64,000 nucleotides of DNA from the NCBI GenBank assembly GCA_031550125.1, contig JAVBOW010000010.1:1-64000 (forward strand). Direction: 5' to 3'. Numbering within the stretch: position 1 is the stretch's first letter; every line of letters begins with the position of its first letter. A model generated the notes under the pieces. The model saw only the letters and a list, made by a program, of their open reading frames with translations, did not search any database and was not told where the DNA came from. The stretch is from JAVBOW01 sp031550125. Its GTDB lineage: Bacteria; Bacteroidota; Bacteroidia; Bacteroidales; Rikenellaceae. Positions 50,555 through 59,939 of this stretch are shown piece after piece. A program made the position numbers and the translations under genes.

Positions 50555-51744
50555 AACCGCTCAGACAACTGTTTTTAGAGAACCTGGCCCAGACCTCCCC
50601 CTCACCTATGATGATAGGTGCGGAGAGGGCCGAAGGGGTGTTCTTCCACTCGCCCGAGGGCAAGCGCTTCTTCGACCTGGTCTCCGGAGTGTCGGTGAGC
50701 AATGTGGGACACGCCAATCCTCAGGTGGTAAAGGCCGTGCAGGAGCAGGCCGCCCGCTATATGCACCTTATGGTCTACGGCGAGCTGGTGCTGTCGCCGC
50801 AGGTGCGGTACGCCGGCAGGCTCACCGAATTCCTTCCCGAAACACTCAACAGCGTCTACTTCGTCAACTCGGGGGCCGAAGCCGTAGAGGGAGCGCTCAA
50901 GCTGGCCAAAAAATATACCGGGCGCAGCGGGATAATCTCTTTCCGCAACGCCTATCACGGCTCCACGCACGGAGCGCTGAGCGTCATGGGCGGCGAGGAA
51001 TACAAAGAGGGTTACGGGCCGCTGCTCCCGGACGTCGAACAATTGGATTTCAACGATTTCAGCCAGATAAACCGCATAACCGGCAACACGGCGTGCGTGA
51101 TAGTGGAACCCGTGCAGGGCGAGGCCGGGGTGAGACTGCCGGCCGACGGTTTCCTGCAGGCCCTGCGACGCCGCTGCACCCAAATGGGAACTATGTTGAT
51201 ATTCGACGAGATACAGACGGGCATGGGGCGCACGGGCCGGATGTTCGCCCTGTCGGCCTACGGCGTGACGCCGGATATACTCTGCCTTGCCAAAGCCGTA
51301 GGCGGGGGAATGCCCCTGGGGGCTTTCATATCGTCGCGGCAGATAATGTCGGTACTTTCGCACAACCCGGCGCTGGGACACATAACCACCTTCGGCGGCC
51401 ATCCGGTGTGCTGCGCGGCAGGGCTGGCGGCACTCGAATATATGGACTGCGAGCGCCTGCTCGACGGCGTGGAGGCCAAGGGAGCGCTCTACGAAGAGCT
51501 TCTGGGCGGACACCGGGCCATCGTAGAGATACGTCGCAGCGGCCTGCTGATGGCCGTGGAGCTGGGTTCTGCGGAGAAACTGCACCGGACGATAGAGGGC
51601 CTTATCGAGAACGGCGTGATGAGCGACTGGTTCCTGTTCTGCGAAACGGCATTCCGCATATCGCCGCCGCTGACCATAACGCAGGACGAGATAAGGCATA
51701 GCGCCTCGATAATATTGTCCGTGCTGGACACCCTTCCGTTATGA
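50551..51744 (+). CDS. Class III PLP aminotransferase
   Basis: 397 residues from 50551 (ATGA overlap with the previous stop; an in-frame ATG at 50545 also exists). Acetylornithine/ornithine aminotransferase-like: FVNSGAEAVEGALKLAKKYTG, VIVEPVQGEAGVRLP, LIFDEIQTGMGRTG and the PLP Lys in LCLAKAVGGGMPLGAF. The substrate may be ornithine, GABA or an amino-acid-lipid precursor. No arginine-biosynthesis genes are nearby, so a role within this envelope operon is possible. Confidence 0.9.
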   Translation: MKPLRQLFLENLAQTSPSPMMIGAERAEGVFFHSPEGKRFFDLVSGVSVSNVGHANPQVVKAVQEQAARYMHLMVYGELVLSPQVRYAGRLTEFLPETLNSVYFVNSGAEAVEGALKLAKKYTGRSGIISFRNAYHGSTHGALSVMGGEEYKEGYGPLLPDVEQLDFNDFSQINRITGNTACVIVEPVQGEAGVRLPADGFLQALRRRCTQMGTMLIFDEIQTGMGRTGRMFALSAYGVTPDILCLAKAVGGGMPLGAFISSRQIMSVLSHNPALGHITTFGGHPVCCAAGLAALEYMDCERLLDGVEAKGALYEELLGGHRAIVEIRRSGLLMAVELGSAEKLHRTIEGLIENGVMSDWFLFCETAFRISPPLTITQDEIRHSASIILSVLDTLPL

Positions 51745-52682
51745 AGATAGACAAAGGTATACTTTGCGCCGTTACGGCATCGCTGCTGTGGGCCATGGTA
51801 AATCCTTTGGTGAAGCACGGGCTTGCGTTCGGGGTTCCGGTACTCGGTTTCGCGGGGGTACGGTTTATGGCCGCCGGGATCATCCTGCTCTCTTTCAGTT
51901 GGCGGCGCGACGCGCTTAAGGTCATGGCCCGTAACTGGCAACTATTTCTCAACCTGGTGGCGGTTAACATCTTCCTCGGTTATTCGGTGTTTTACATAGG
52001 ACTCGACATGGCTCCTGCGGGCATTGCGTCGATAGTCATGGGGGTATCGCCGCTGATAAACGTTATGCTGGCCCATTTCATAGCCCGCGACGACAGGCTT
52101 ACGCCCGTCAAGGTGGCCAGCCTGGCAGTATCGCTGGCGGGGGTGATCCTGGTCATACGTACGGGCGGCGAGGACGGACACATGCTTTCGCTGCCGGCCA
52201 TAGCCGGCATAGCGCTGCTTTTCGCCAATATAGCCATGCAGGGTTATTCGGCCATACGCGTAGCCGAGGCGGCCGGGAAACCCGATCCGGTATTCCTCAA
52301 CGGAGTGCAGATGTTGCTTGGCGGCGGACTGATATACGCGGCCGGCATATGCTCCGAAGGATTTTACCATTTCACCGGATTGCCGGGCGTGTTCTATCTC
52401 GACCTGGCGGCGCTGGTGGGGATATCGGTCTTCGCTTTCAGCTTGTGGTTCTATGCTTTGCAACACGAAAAGCGCAAAGTGTCGGACCTTAATATGTGCC
52501 GCCTGATAAACCCGGTGGTCGGCGCGGCCCTGAGCTGGCTGATGCTCCCGGATGAGCGTCCAACAGTGTGGAGCGTGTCGGGTATGGCCGTCATTGTGCT
52601 TTCGCTGATCATATACTTTCGCCCCCGGCGCTCGGCAGTTTCTTCGGCCGAGACGTTAACAAATGGTTATAAACGCATTTAA
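51741..52682 (+). CDS. EamA/DMT-family transporter
   Basis: 313 residues, ten TM helices in two EamA halves (about 1-140 and 150-290). GIASIVMGVSPLINVMLAHF and the second-half RLINPVVGAALSWLMLPDERP are the repeated family signature. It exports or imports a metabolite; the operon suggests a precursor or product of the aminotransferase. Last gene of the operon. No terminator hairpin is visible before the next promoter. Confidence 0.88.
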   Translation: MKIDKGILCAVTASLLWAMVNPLVKHGLAFGVPVLGFAGVRFMAAGIILLSFSWRRDALKVMARNWQLFLNLVAVNIFLGYSVFYIGLDMAPAGIASIVMGVSPLINVMLAHFIARDDRLTPVKVASLAVSLAGVILVIRTGGEDGHMLSLPAIAGIALLFANIAMQGYSAIRVAEAAGKPDPVFLNGVQMLLGGGLIYAAGICSEGFYHFTGLPGVFYLDLAALVGISVFAFSLWFYALQHEKRKVSDLNMCRLINPVVGAALSWLMLPDERPTVWSVSGMAVIVLSLIIYFRPRRSAVSSAETLTNGYKRI

Positions 52683-52706
52683 AGTGGGTTTTTCAATAAA
52701 AAAAGC

Positions 52707-52714
52707 TACCTTTG
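52707..52714 (+). promoter_or_regulatory. -7 box (TACCTTTG) for the TonB receptor
   Basis: TAnnTTTG match 59 bases before the ATG at 52773. Confidence 0.7.
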
Positions 52715-52772
52715 TTATGATCTATCCTTTCCACGCCCAAACAATAAATCACACATAAAATATCTAATCCGT

Positions 52773-55700
52773 ATGAAAAAATTTCTTCTATCGTTATTTG
52801 CGTCGATGTTATTGTGCGCTGCGGGCCTCTTCGCACAGATAACCACATCGAGTATGAGCGGCCAGGTGGTGGACGCTGCCGGCGTCCCCCTCGCCGGCGT
52901 GGCCGTAGTGGCCGTCCACACCCCCTCCGGAACCCAATACGGCGCCGTTTCCGACGTCAAGGGCCAATTCCGCCTGCAAAACCTGCGTCCGGGCGGCCCT
53001 TATACGGTCAAAGTGCAGATGCTCGGTTACAAGAGCGTTGAACACCGTAATATTACCATCGCCCTGGGCGACAACTACGTACTGCGCGCCGAGATGAAAG
53101 AACAATCCATAGATCTCGACGCTGTAGTGGTGGCCGCAACCGGAAATTCGATAATGAATTCCGACCGCAACGGTTCGATGACCAACGTCAACACGCGCGA
53201 ACTCTCCACGCTGCCCACCACGAGCCGCGGCGTGAGCGACTTTACGCGTCTTACGCCCGCCGCCGGAACCAATAACTCCTTCGCGGGCCGCGACGGCAAA
53301 TACAACAACCTGACGATAGACGGAGCTTCGTTCAACCAGCGTTTCGGCCTGGACACCGAACTTCCGGGCAAGGGACACGCCCAGCCCATATCGCTCGACG
53401 CCATCCAGGAGATAACGGTAAACCTCTCGCCCTACGACATACGCGAGTCGAGCTTCACCGGCGCGAGCATAAACGCCGTTACGCGCAGCGGCGGCAACCA
53501 GTTCACCGGCTCTGCCTACACCTACTTCCAGACCAAGGACATGACGGGCGATAAAGTTGGCGACAAAACAGTGGTTAACGCAAAAAGCTCCACCAAAAAC
53601 AATTACGGCTTCACCCTCGGCGGCCCGATCATCAAAGATAAACTCTTCTTCTTCGCCAACGCCGAGATGGAGAAAGCCACCTCGCCCGGCGTACTCTGGA
53701 ACCCCACGTCGAAAAATTCGCACGTAGATGCCGGAGACCGCGGCGACAGGGCCACATACAGGGCGCGTACCACGACTTTCGACCTGGAAGACATGAAAAC
53801 TTTCCTCGGCACGGAATTCGGCTACGACCCGGGAGTTTATCAAAATTATCCAGATTTCGGCGACGAGAACCACAAGATAGTGGCCCGTCTCGACTGGAAC
53901 ATCAACAAGAAGCACAAGGCCATGCTGCGCTATAACGAAGTGGTGGGTACGTACGACGCCCTGATCAGCACCAGCGGCGCACCCGGCACGGTTAACCGCT
54001 ACAGCGCCGACGCCATCGCTTTCAGCAACTCCAACTACCAGATGCAAACCACGGTGCGCTCCATAACAGGCGAGCTGAACAGCGCTTTTTCGGAGAAACT
54101 TTCGAATAAATTCCTGGTCACGTACACCTACATAAACGACGTAAGGAAAAGCCCCAGCGCCCTCTTCCCCACCGTCGACGTCTACGAGAACAACGTCCCG
54201 ACCGCGGGCCAGATCGATCCGAATACCGGCCAACCGATAAAACCATCGTACGTCCCCTACATGACGTTCGGCTACGAGCCTTTTACGTTTAACAACGAGG
54301 TGGTTAACAACACTTTCACCATTCTCGACAACGTAACGTACACGCTGGGCGACCACCAGCTGCTGGCCGGCGCGTCGTTCGAGTTCCAGAGTTTCGGCAA
54401 CGCCTACCAGCGTTTCGCCCAGGGCAATTACACCTACAACTCGATGGACGAGTTCAAAAACTACCGCAACACGGCTCCCGCATACTTCGCCATGCAATAT
54501 CCCTACACCACCGGCGAGCAACCCATGAGCGAACTCGACTTCGGCCTCGCCAGCCTGTACATGCAGGACGAATGGCAGGTTAACGCCAGGCTGAAACTTA
54601 CGGGAGGCGTGCGTTTCGAATTACCCCTGTGCCTTAACGACCTCCCTTCCGGCACCAAAATGCAGGACGGCAGGCTGTTCAAGGATGTGACGTTCGAAAA
54701 CGGCGCTGCGACCTACGACATGAGCCAATGGCCGTCCAACCGCCTCTCTGTATCGCCGCGTATAGGTTTCAACTGGGATATAGCCGGCGACCGCACCGTG
54801 CAACTGCGCGGAGGCACGGGCCTGTTCCTGGGTTACACCCCATTCGTGTGGTATGTCAACCAACCCCAGGCTTCGGGTTTCATCCTCGCTCCGCAGGTGA
54901 CGTTAAATACTAACGATATAGCAACATACGAGACAAACTCGGGCAAGGAATTCCGCTTTATGCGCAATCCCGCCGACCTGGTGGCCGCCCACCCCGGCCT
55001 CTTCCCGACGGCACGCGGCACCCTGCCCAAGAATCCAGAGCTGGCCAAGGTGGCCGACGATTTCCGCCTGCCCAAGATATGGCGCTCGTCGCTGGCCGTG
55101 GACGTGCAACTTCCCTGGACGACGATCTTCACGGCCGAGGTCATGTACACCCGCGACGTTAACGCGGTGGTGCAACGCAACGCCAACCTCAAACCCGAGG
55201 CCGGGACTTTCGACGGTCCCGACAAACGCGGAGTGTGGTGGACGGACGCGACGACGTGGATAACCACAAAAACCAAATCGCCATCCAACAGGATAAACAA
55301 CGACGTGTCGGGAATGTACATACTCGACAATCAGGAGAGCGGCAAGCCCTACCAGTTCATCTTCACGGCCCAGCTCACCAAGAAATTCTCCAACGGGCTG
55401 GCCGGTATGGTGGCATACACCTACAACAAATCCAAAGACCTTACCAACAATCCCGGTTCGGCCGCCGCGTCGGCATGGAGGTACAACACCTCGTCGGGCA
55501 ACCTCAACGATCCGGGGCTGGGTTACTCGCTCTTCTCCGTACCTCACCGCGTTAACGGTTACGTATCTTACAGCATAAGCTACGCCAACCACCTCACGTC
55601 TACGTTCGCGGTCTACTACAACGGGTCCAACGGCCTGCGCCTGAGCTATAAATACGGCAACGACATAAACGGCGACGGCCAGTCGACAGACCTGATATAC

Positions 55701-56195
55701 GTCCCCAAAAGCATGGATGAGATGCACTTCGACGACAACGGCGGCTACAGTGCGCAGCAGCAAAAACAGGACTACTGGGATTTCATCAACAACGACAGTT
55801 ACCTTAAAACCCGCAAAGGCAAATACGCGGAGCGCGGAGGCGGCCTCTCGCCGTGGGTGAACCGTTTCGATTTCAAATTCACCCAGGATATATTTGCGAA
55901 TTTCGGTTCCAGCCGCCGTTACACCCTGCAGTTCACGGCCGACGTACTCAACGTGGGCAACCTGCTGAATAAGGAGTGGGGCGCTGTCTACGGCGCGAGT
56001 GTGCAAAGCTACAACGACTTCACCCTGCTCAACTATACCGGCGTGAAAGAGGTGGACGGCGTGGGCGCGCACGTACCGCACTTCATGATGAATTTCAGTT
56101 CGTCCGAAGATTTCAAAAAAGGCACTAAATTCAACAAGACCATATCCACAGCCAGCACATGGTCGTGCCTGATAGGTTTCAGGTTGAAATTCTGA
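52773..56195 (+). CDS. Oar-like TonB-dependent outer-membrane receptor
   Basis: 1140 residues. Signal peptide about 1-22, CarboxypepD_reg-like domain about 28-110 (MSGQVVDAAGVPLAGVAVVA), plug about 115-225 (LTIDGASFNQRFG, AIQEITVNLSPYDIRESSFT) and a large barrel ending LIGFRLKF with aromatic last residue. The Oar-type receptor imports or displays an unknown ligand. No SusD-like partner follows, and its transcript ends at the strong hairpin at 56202. Confidence 0.93.
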   Translation: MKKFLLSLFASMLLCAAGLFAQITTSSMSGQVVDAAGVPLAGVAVVAVHTPSGTQYGAVSDVKGQFRLQNLRPGGPYTVKVQMLGYKSVEHRNITIALGDNYVLRAEMKEQSIDLDAVVVAATGNSIMNSDRNGSMTNVNTRELSTLPTTSRGVSDFTRLTPAAGTNNSFAGRDGKYNNLTIDGASFNQRFGLDTELPGKGHAQPISLDAIQEITVNLSPYDIRESSFTGASINAVTRSGGNQFTGSAYTYFQTKDMTGDKVGDKTVVNAKSSTKNNYGFTLGGPIIKDKLFFFANAEMEKATSPGVLWNPTSKNSHVDAGDRGDRATYRARTTTFDLEDMKTFLGTEFGYDPGVYQNYPDFGDENHKIVARLDWNINKKHKAMLRYNEVVGTYDALISTSGAPGTVNRYSADAIAFSNSNYQMQTTVRSITGELNSAFSEKLSNKFLVTYTYINDVRKSPSALFPTVDVYENNVPTAGQIDPNTGQPIKPSYVPYMTFGYEPFTFNNEVVNNTFTILDNVTYTLGDHQLLAGASFEFQSFGNAYQRFAQGNYTYNSMDEFKNYRNTAPAYFAMQYPYTTGEQPMSELDFGLASLYMQDEWQVNARLKLTGGVRFELPLCLNDLPSGTKMQDGRLFKDVTFENGAATYDMSQWPSNRLSVSPRIGFNWDIAGDRTVQLRGGTGLFLGYTPFVWYVNQPQASGFILAPQVTLNTNDIATYETNSGKEFRFMRNPADLVAAHPGLFPTARGTLPKNPELAKVADDFRLPKIWRSSLAVDVQLPWTTIFTAEVMYTRDVNAVVQRNANLKPEAGTFDGPDKRGVWWTDATTWITTKTKSPSNRINNDVSGMYILDNQESGKPYQFIFTAQLTKKFSNGLAGMVAYTYNKSKDLTNNPGSAAASAWRYNTSSGNLNDPGLGYSLFSVPHRVNGYVSYSISYANHLTSTFAVYYNGSNGLRLSYKYGNDINGDGQSTDLIYVPKSMDEMHFDDNGGYSAQQQKQDYWDFINNDSYLKTRKGKYAERGGGLSPWVNRFDFKFTQDIFANFGSSRRYTLQFTADVLNVGNLLNKEWGAVYGASVQSYNDFTLLNYTGVKEVDGVGAHVPHFMMNFSSSEDFKKGTKFNKTISTASTWSCLIGFRLKF

Positions 56196-56201
56196 CGCGA
56201 C

Positions 56202-56259
56202 AAACCGTAAACGAAACGGGAGCCGGGGATCACCCAGGCTCCCGTTTCGTTTACGGTTT
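56202..56259. terminator. Perfect 23-bp bidirectional terminator
   Basis: Bases 56202-56224 (AAACCGTAAACGAAACGGGA...) and 56237-56259 pair perfectly around a 12-base loop and carry AAA/TTTT edges. It separates convergent genes, 6 bases from the TonB-receptor stop and 3 from the radical SAM stop. Confidence 0.93.
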
Positions 56260-56262
56260 TGC

Positions 56263-57201
56263 CTATCCCCTGCGGTATAACTCCCCCTGCCAGGCCCCTT
56301 TTTCCCTCAGGCGTCCTTCGAGGAGCTGCAACAGCCTTTCGTTGCGGACCAGCCCCCAACTGCCGGCCACGTGGAACTCGGGCGGGGCCTCGCCGGCGAA
56401 ACGCTCCACGACGATATCGGGACGCAGGCGGCGGAGTATTTCCGTGAAGAGATCTATGTATTCGGGCAGGGTCCTGAAAATGAATCCGGAGGGGTCGGCC
56501 CTCCACTCCTCCTCCATAGGCGTGTCGCGGAATATCTGAAGCTGGTGGAATTTGACGCTCGACAGGGGCAGGGAGTTGATAATGTCCGTCTGGGCGATGA
56601 GCATTTCGTCCGTCTCGCCCGGGAAACCGAGTATGAAATGCGCCCCCGCGGGGATGCCGCGTGCCGCCGTCTCTTCCACGGCCCGGCGGGCGCAGGCGAA
56701 GTCGTGACCGCGGTTCACGGCCGCCAACGTCGCGTCGCGGCACGATTCTATGCCGTATTCTATCGTAACGTAGTGTTTCCCGGCCAGAGAGGCGAAATAG
56801 TCGAGTTTTTCGGCATCGACGCAGTCAGGGCGCGTACCAACCACTATCCCAACCACACGCGGATGGGCGAGGGCCTCGCCGTAAACCTCACGCAGGCGGT
56901 CCAGCGGGGCGTAGGTGTTGGAAAACGACTGGAAGTAAGCCAGGAACCTGTCGGCCTCGCGGTAGCGCCGGCCATGGAAGCCGATGCCCTCGTCGATCTG
57001 AGCGGTAATGGATTTCTGCGGTACGCAATAGGACGGCGTGAACGCCTCGTTGTTGCAGAACGTACAACCCCTGCCGGGATTGCGGTTGGGACACGAGAAA
57101 CCTGCGTTTATGGTGACCTTCTGGACGCGCGCCCCGAAAAGTTTTCGGAAATGGTTGGAATAGCTGTTGTACGGCCGCTCGTCGCCCCACGGGTAGGCCA
57201 T
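56263..57201 (-). CDS. Radical SAM protein, YhcC/TIGR01212 family
   Basis: 312 residues from ATG 57201; the longer upstream frame only re-reads the TPR gene. SAM/4Fe-4S region GFSCPNRNPGRGCTFCNNEAF with the family's spaced cysteines, TIEYGIESC and LGFPGETDEML in the barrel, and FKFHQL-like SSVKFHQLQIF. Catalytic role unknown. It follows the TPR gene by 2 bases. Confidence 0.9.
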   Translation of the reverse strand: MAYPWGDERPYNSYSNHFRKLFGARVQKVTINAGFSCPNRNPGRGCTFCNNEAFTPSYCVPQKSITAQIDEGIGFHGRRYREADRFLAYFQSFSNTYAPLDRLREVYGEALAHPRVVGIVVGTRPDCVDAEKLDYFASLAGKHYVTIEYGIESCRDATLAAVNRGHDFACARRAVEETAARGIPAGAHFILGFPGETDEMLIAQTDIINSLPLSSVKFHQLQIFRDTPMEEEWRADPSGFIFRTLPEYIDLFTEILRRLRPDIVVERFAGEAPPEFHVAGSWGLVRNERLLQLLEGRLREKGAWQGELYRRG

Positions 57202-57203
57202 GG

Positions 57204-57902
57204 TCAGGCTTTCAGAGCCTCTATGAAGCCAGGAAAACGAACCCACAGGTGTTCCGTCTGGAGCCACAGTTCGCGGGCCAGGCTCCCGCGCGAGGGTTTC
57301 TCGCGCTCTATGTCGGCCAGGTATTCCGCGGATACGGGATGCTCGGCGGCGATGAATTCGCAGTAATACTCGGCAAAGCTCTTTTTGAAGTGGATCAACT
57401 CGCCCGCGTCTATCTGTCCGCTGCGGCGAAGACCGGCCCACAGTTTGAGAATCCCCTTGTCGGCGTATTTGTCGCTGATGTCGTTTGCCACCTCGTCGAA
57501 TAACTCCCACTCGTCGAGGGCTACATAGCAGTAAGCCAATCGTCTGGAGGCCTCCAAATGGTCTTCCGGATCCAATTCCAACATCATTTCGAGCATGGCG
57601 GCGCACATCTCGAAATCGCAGGTCAGGAAGTGGTCGATGGCGGAGAAGCTGATGAGGTAGAGAGCGCTTTGGCTCGCCTCGTCGCTCCATTCGAGGAGCG
57701 TTTCGCAGTCGTCCGGAATTAGTTCCACCAACGTCTGGAATGCGTCGTAACGCAGATTGCACGCCCCTTCGATATCGCCCGCGTCTTCGAGTTTCATGGC
57801 TTCCTGCAACGCCTGGTCGTAGCGCATCCCTTTAGACGCGGGATTGTAGACTATTTTCCAGGTATCTTCGGCAGTGGGCTGCAGGGAGGCTTTCTTTATC
57901 AT
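57204..57902 (-). CDS. TPR-like helical-repeat protein
   Basis: 232 residues, all helical and acidic, with TPR-like pairs (QALQEAMKLEDAGDIEGACN, ...LDPEDHLEASRRLAYCYVAL...). No signal peptide or membrane segment, so cytoplasmic. Start at 57902. Cotranscribed with the YhcC-like gene and divergent from trxB. Function unknown. Confidence 0.8.
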   Translation of the reverse strand: MIKKASLQPTAEDTWKIVYNPASKGMRYDQALQEAMKLEDAGDIEGACNLRYDAFQTLVELIPDDCETLLEWSDEASQSALYLISFSAIDHFLTCDFEMCAAMLEMMLELDPEDHLEASRRLAYCYVALDEWELFDEVANDISDKYADKGILKLWAGLRRSGQIDAGELIHFKKSFAEYYCEFIAAEHPVSAEYLADIEREKPSRGSLARELWLQTEHLWVRFPGFIEALKA

Positions 57903-57984
57903 TTCTCGGGGCCGATAAATTTTTGCGAAGGTAATAATTTTTGCCGAAAAAGATCGGGTGTTGTTCAGCGCTCTCTAAATTTGC

Positions 57985-57992
57985 TATCTTTG
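57985..57992 (+). promoter_or_regulatory. -7 box (TATCTTTG) for trxB
   Basis: TAnnTTTG with TTG at 57961, 21 bases upstream. An overlapping second match TAAATTTG lies at 57976-57983. The trxB ATG is 20 bases downstream. Confidence 0.8.
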
Positions 57993-58012
57993 GGCTTGAA
58001 AAGTTAATTCCA

Positions 58013-58957
58013 ATGGAGCAAAACGGTAACGAAAAGATGCGCTGCCTGATAATAGGCAGCGGCCCCGCAGGCTTTACGGCGGCCATATACGCCGGACGGG
58101 CAAACCTCTCCCCCGTACTTTACGAAGGGATAGTACCCGGAGGACAACTGACCTCGACAACCGAAATAGAGAATTTCCCAGGTTATCCCGACGGGGTGAT
58201 GGGTACGCAGATGATGGACGATATGCGCCGCCAGGCGCAGCGTTTCGGCGTCGACGTGCGTACGGGCGCCGTCACCGGGGCCGACCTTTCCGCAAGGCCT
58301 TTCCGCATAACGGTGGACGGGGAAAAGATAATCGAGGCCGAAGCGGTGATAATAGCCACCGGGGCCACGGCCAAATACCTCGGCCTGCCGTCCGAGCAGA
58401 TGTACCGAGGCATGGGGGTGTCGGCCTGCGCTACGTGCGACGGCTTCTTCTACCGCCGCCGCGACGTGGCCGTGGTAGGGGGAGGCGACACGGCCTGCGA
58501 GGAGGCGTCGTATCTGGCGTCGATATGCAACAAGGTCTATATGATCGTCCGTAAAGACCATCTGCGCGCCTCCCAGGCCATGCAAAGCCGCATAATGTCA
58601 ACGCCCAACATAGAGATACTCTTCGGCCACGTGACCAAAGAGGTGCTGGGCGACCAGGACGGGGTGACGGGCCTGCTGCTCGAAAACCGCGACCAGCAGG
58701 AGGTGCAGATAGCCATCCACGGCCTCTTCCTGGCCATAGGCCACCATCCCAACACCGAGCTTTTCCGGGGGCAGCTGCACCTGGATGAGGTGGGCTATAT
58801 AAAAACCGTTCCAGGGACGTCGAAAACCAACATAGATGGGGTTTTCGCCGCCGGCGACGTACAAGACCCCGACTACCGCCAGGCAATAACCGCCGCAGGG
58901 TCGGGATGCAAGGCGGCCATCGACTGCGAGCGTTTCCTTATGCAGCACCCACTGTAA
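58013..58957 (+). CDS. trxB: Thioredoxin reductase
   Basis: 314 residues from 58013; the frame upstream to 57941 lies before the promoter. FAD-binding CLIIGSGPAGFTAAIYAGRA at 11-30, the redox pair Cys139/Cys142 (CATC), NADPH-binding VVGGGDTACEEA and the C-terminal FAD motif FAAGDVQD. It reduces thioredoxin with NADPH. The next gene starts 16 bases on. Confidence 0.96.
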   Translation: MEQNGNEKMRCLIIGSGPAGFTAAIYAGRANLSPVLYEGIVPGGQLTSTTEIENFPGYPDGVMGTQMMDDMRRQAQRFGVDVRTGAVTGADLSARPFRITVDGEKIIEAEAVIIATGATAKYLGLPSEQMYRGMGVSACATCDGFFYRRRDVAVVGGGDTACEEASYLASICNKVYMIVRKDHLRASQAMQSRIMSTPNIEILFGHVTKEVLGDQDGVTGLLLENRDQQEVQIAIHGLFLAIGHHPNTELFRGQLHLDEVGYIKTVPGTSKTNIDGVFAAGDVQDPDYRQAITAAGSGCKAAIDCERFLMQHPL

Positions 58958-58973
58958 AACCCGAGAATAAACG

Positions 58974-59939
58974 TTGCGAGCGGACGACATACTGCGCATA
59001 ACTTCCGGCCGCGGATTCGACGAGGCGGCCATGGAGTTGTTCCGTATGCAGAGCGTTCGCTGCGGGCCATATGCCGAATACCTGGAACTGACGGGTTGCC
59101 GGCCGGAGACGGTAAAACGGCCCGAGGAGATCCCGCACATGCCCGTCGAGATATTCAAGACGCACGAGGTGTACTGCGGTGACGGCCCGCCGGAAATAAC
59201 CTTCACCAGCAGCGCCACCACGGGAAGTACGCCCTCGCGCCACATGATGCGTCGGGCGGAAGATTATGAGAAGGTCTTCACCCGGGCGTTTTCGATGTTT
59301 TACGGCGATCCGGCGGCTGTAGCCATCTTCGCGCTGCTGCCGGGATACCTGGAGAGGCGGGGGTCGTCGCTGGTCTACATGGCCGACAGGCTGATAAAGG
59401 CCGGCGGAGGCGAAGGCGGGTTTTTCCTGGACGACCACGACGGATTGCTGGAGGCAATGGCCCGTTGCTGCAAGCCGAAAATATTGCTTGGCGTGAGCTA
59501 TGCGCTGTTGGATCTGGCCGAAAAACACGCCGTGCGGCTTGCAGGCACGACAGTCATGGAAACAGGAGGGATGAAAGGCAAGCGCGAGGAGCTGCCCCGC
59601 GGGAAGATGCACGAAACGTTGGCGCTCGCTTTCGGCGTGGACGCCATACATTCCGAGTACGGCATGGCCGAACTCACCTCGCAGGCCTATTCGCGCGGCG
59701 GGGGTGTCTTCCTTGCGCCGCCATGGATGAGGGTGAGGGCGGCGGATATGAACGACCCGCAGGATATACTGCCCCCGGGCGGACGCGGGCTATTGCAGAT
59801 AACCGACCTGGGCAATATATCGTCGTGCGCCTTCATAGCCACGCGCGACGTGGGAACGGTAGACGCCAACGGGCGTTTTACCGTGGAAGGCCGGGCGGGA
59901 CGGAGCGAGATACGAGGCTGCAACCTATTGGTACAATGA
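58974..59939 (+). CDS. LuxE-like acyl-protein synthetase / AMP-forming enzyme
   Basis: 321 residues from a TTG start. Resembles the LuxE/acyl-protein synthetase branch of adenylating enzymes: SSATTGSTPSRHMMRR is the phosphate loop, METGGMKGKREEL and HSEYGMAELTSQAYSR are the downstream core motifs, and TDLGN the ribose-binding region. It probably activates a fatty acid and transfers it. Adjacency to GT2 and OlsF-like genes suggests an aminolipid or glycolipid pathway (inference). Confidence 0.8.
   Translation: MRADDILRITSGRGFDEAAMELFRMQSVRCGPYAEYLELTGCRPETVKRPEEIPHMPVEIFKTHEVYCGDGPPEITFTSSATTGSTPSRHMMRRAEDYEKVFTRAFSMFYGDPAAVAIFALLPGYLERRGSSLVYMADRLIKAGGGEGGFFLDDHDGLLEAMARCCKPKILLGVSYALLDLAEKHAVRLAGTTVMETGGMKGKREELPRGKMHETLALAFGVDAIHSEYGMAELTSQAYSRGGGVFLAPPWMRVRAADMNDPQDILPPGGRGLLQITDLGNISSCAFIATRDVGTVDANGRFTVEGRAGRSEIRGCNLLVQ

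Noticed and set aside
52809..54521. 570-residue open frame antisense to the TonB receptor
   Set aside because: Shadow of the receptor gene; no motif.
56263..57762. 499-residue version of the YhcC-like radical SAM protein
   Set aside because: The first 187 residues come from the wrong frame of the TPR gene; MAYPWGDERPYNSYSNHF at 57201 is the family start.
59465..59935. N-terminal extension of the GT2 at 59936
   Set aside because: Wrong frame of the LuxE-like gene; the GT2 fold starts right after the ATG at 59936.
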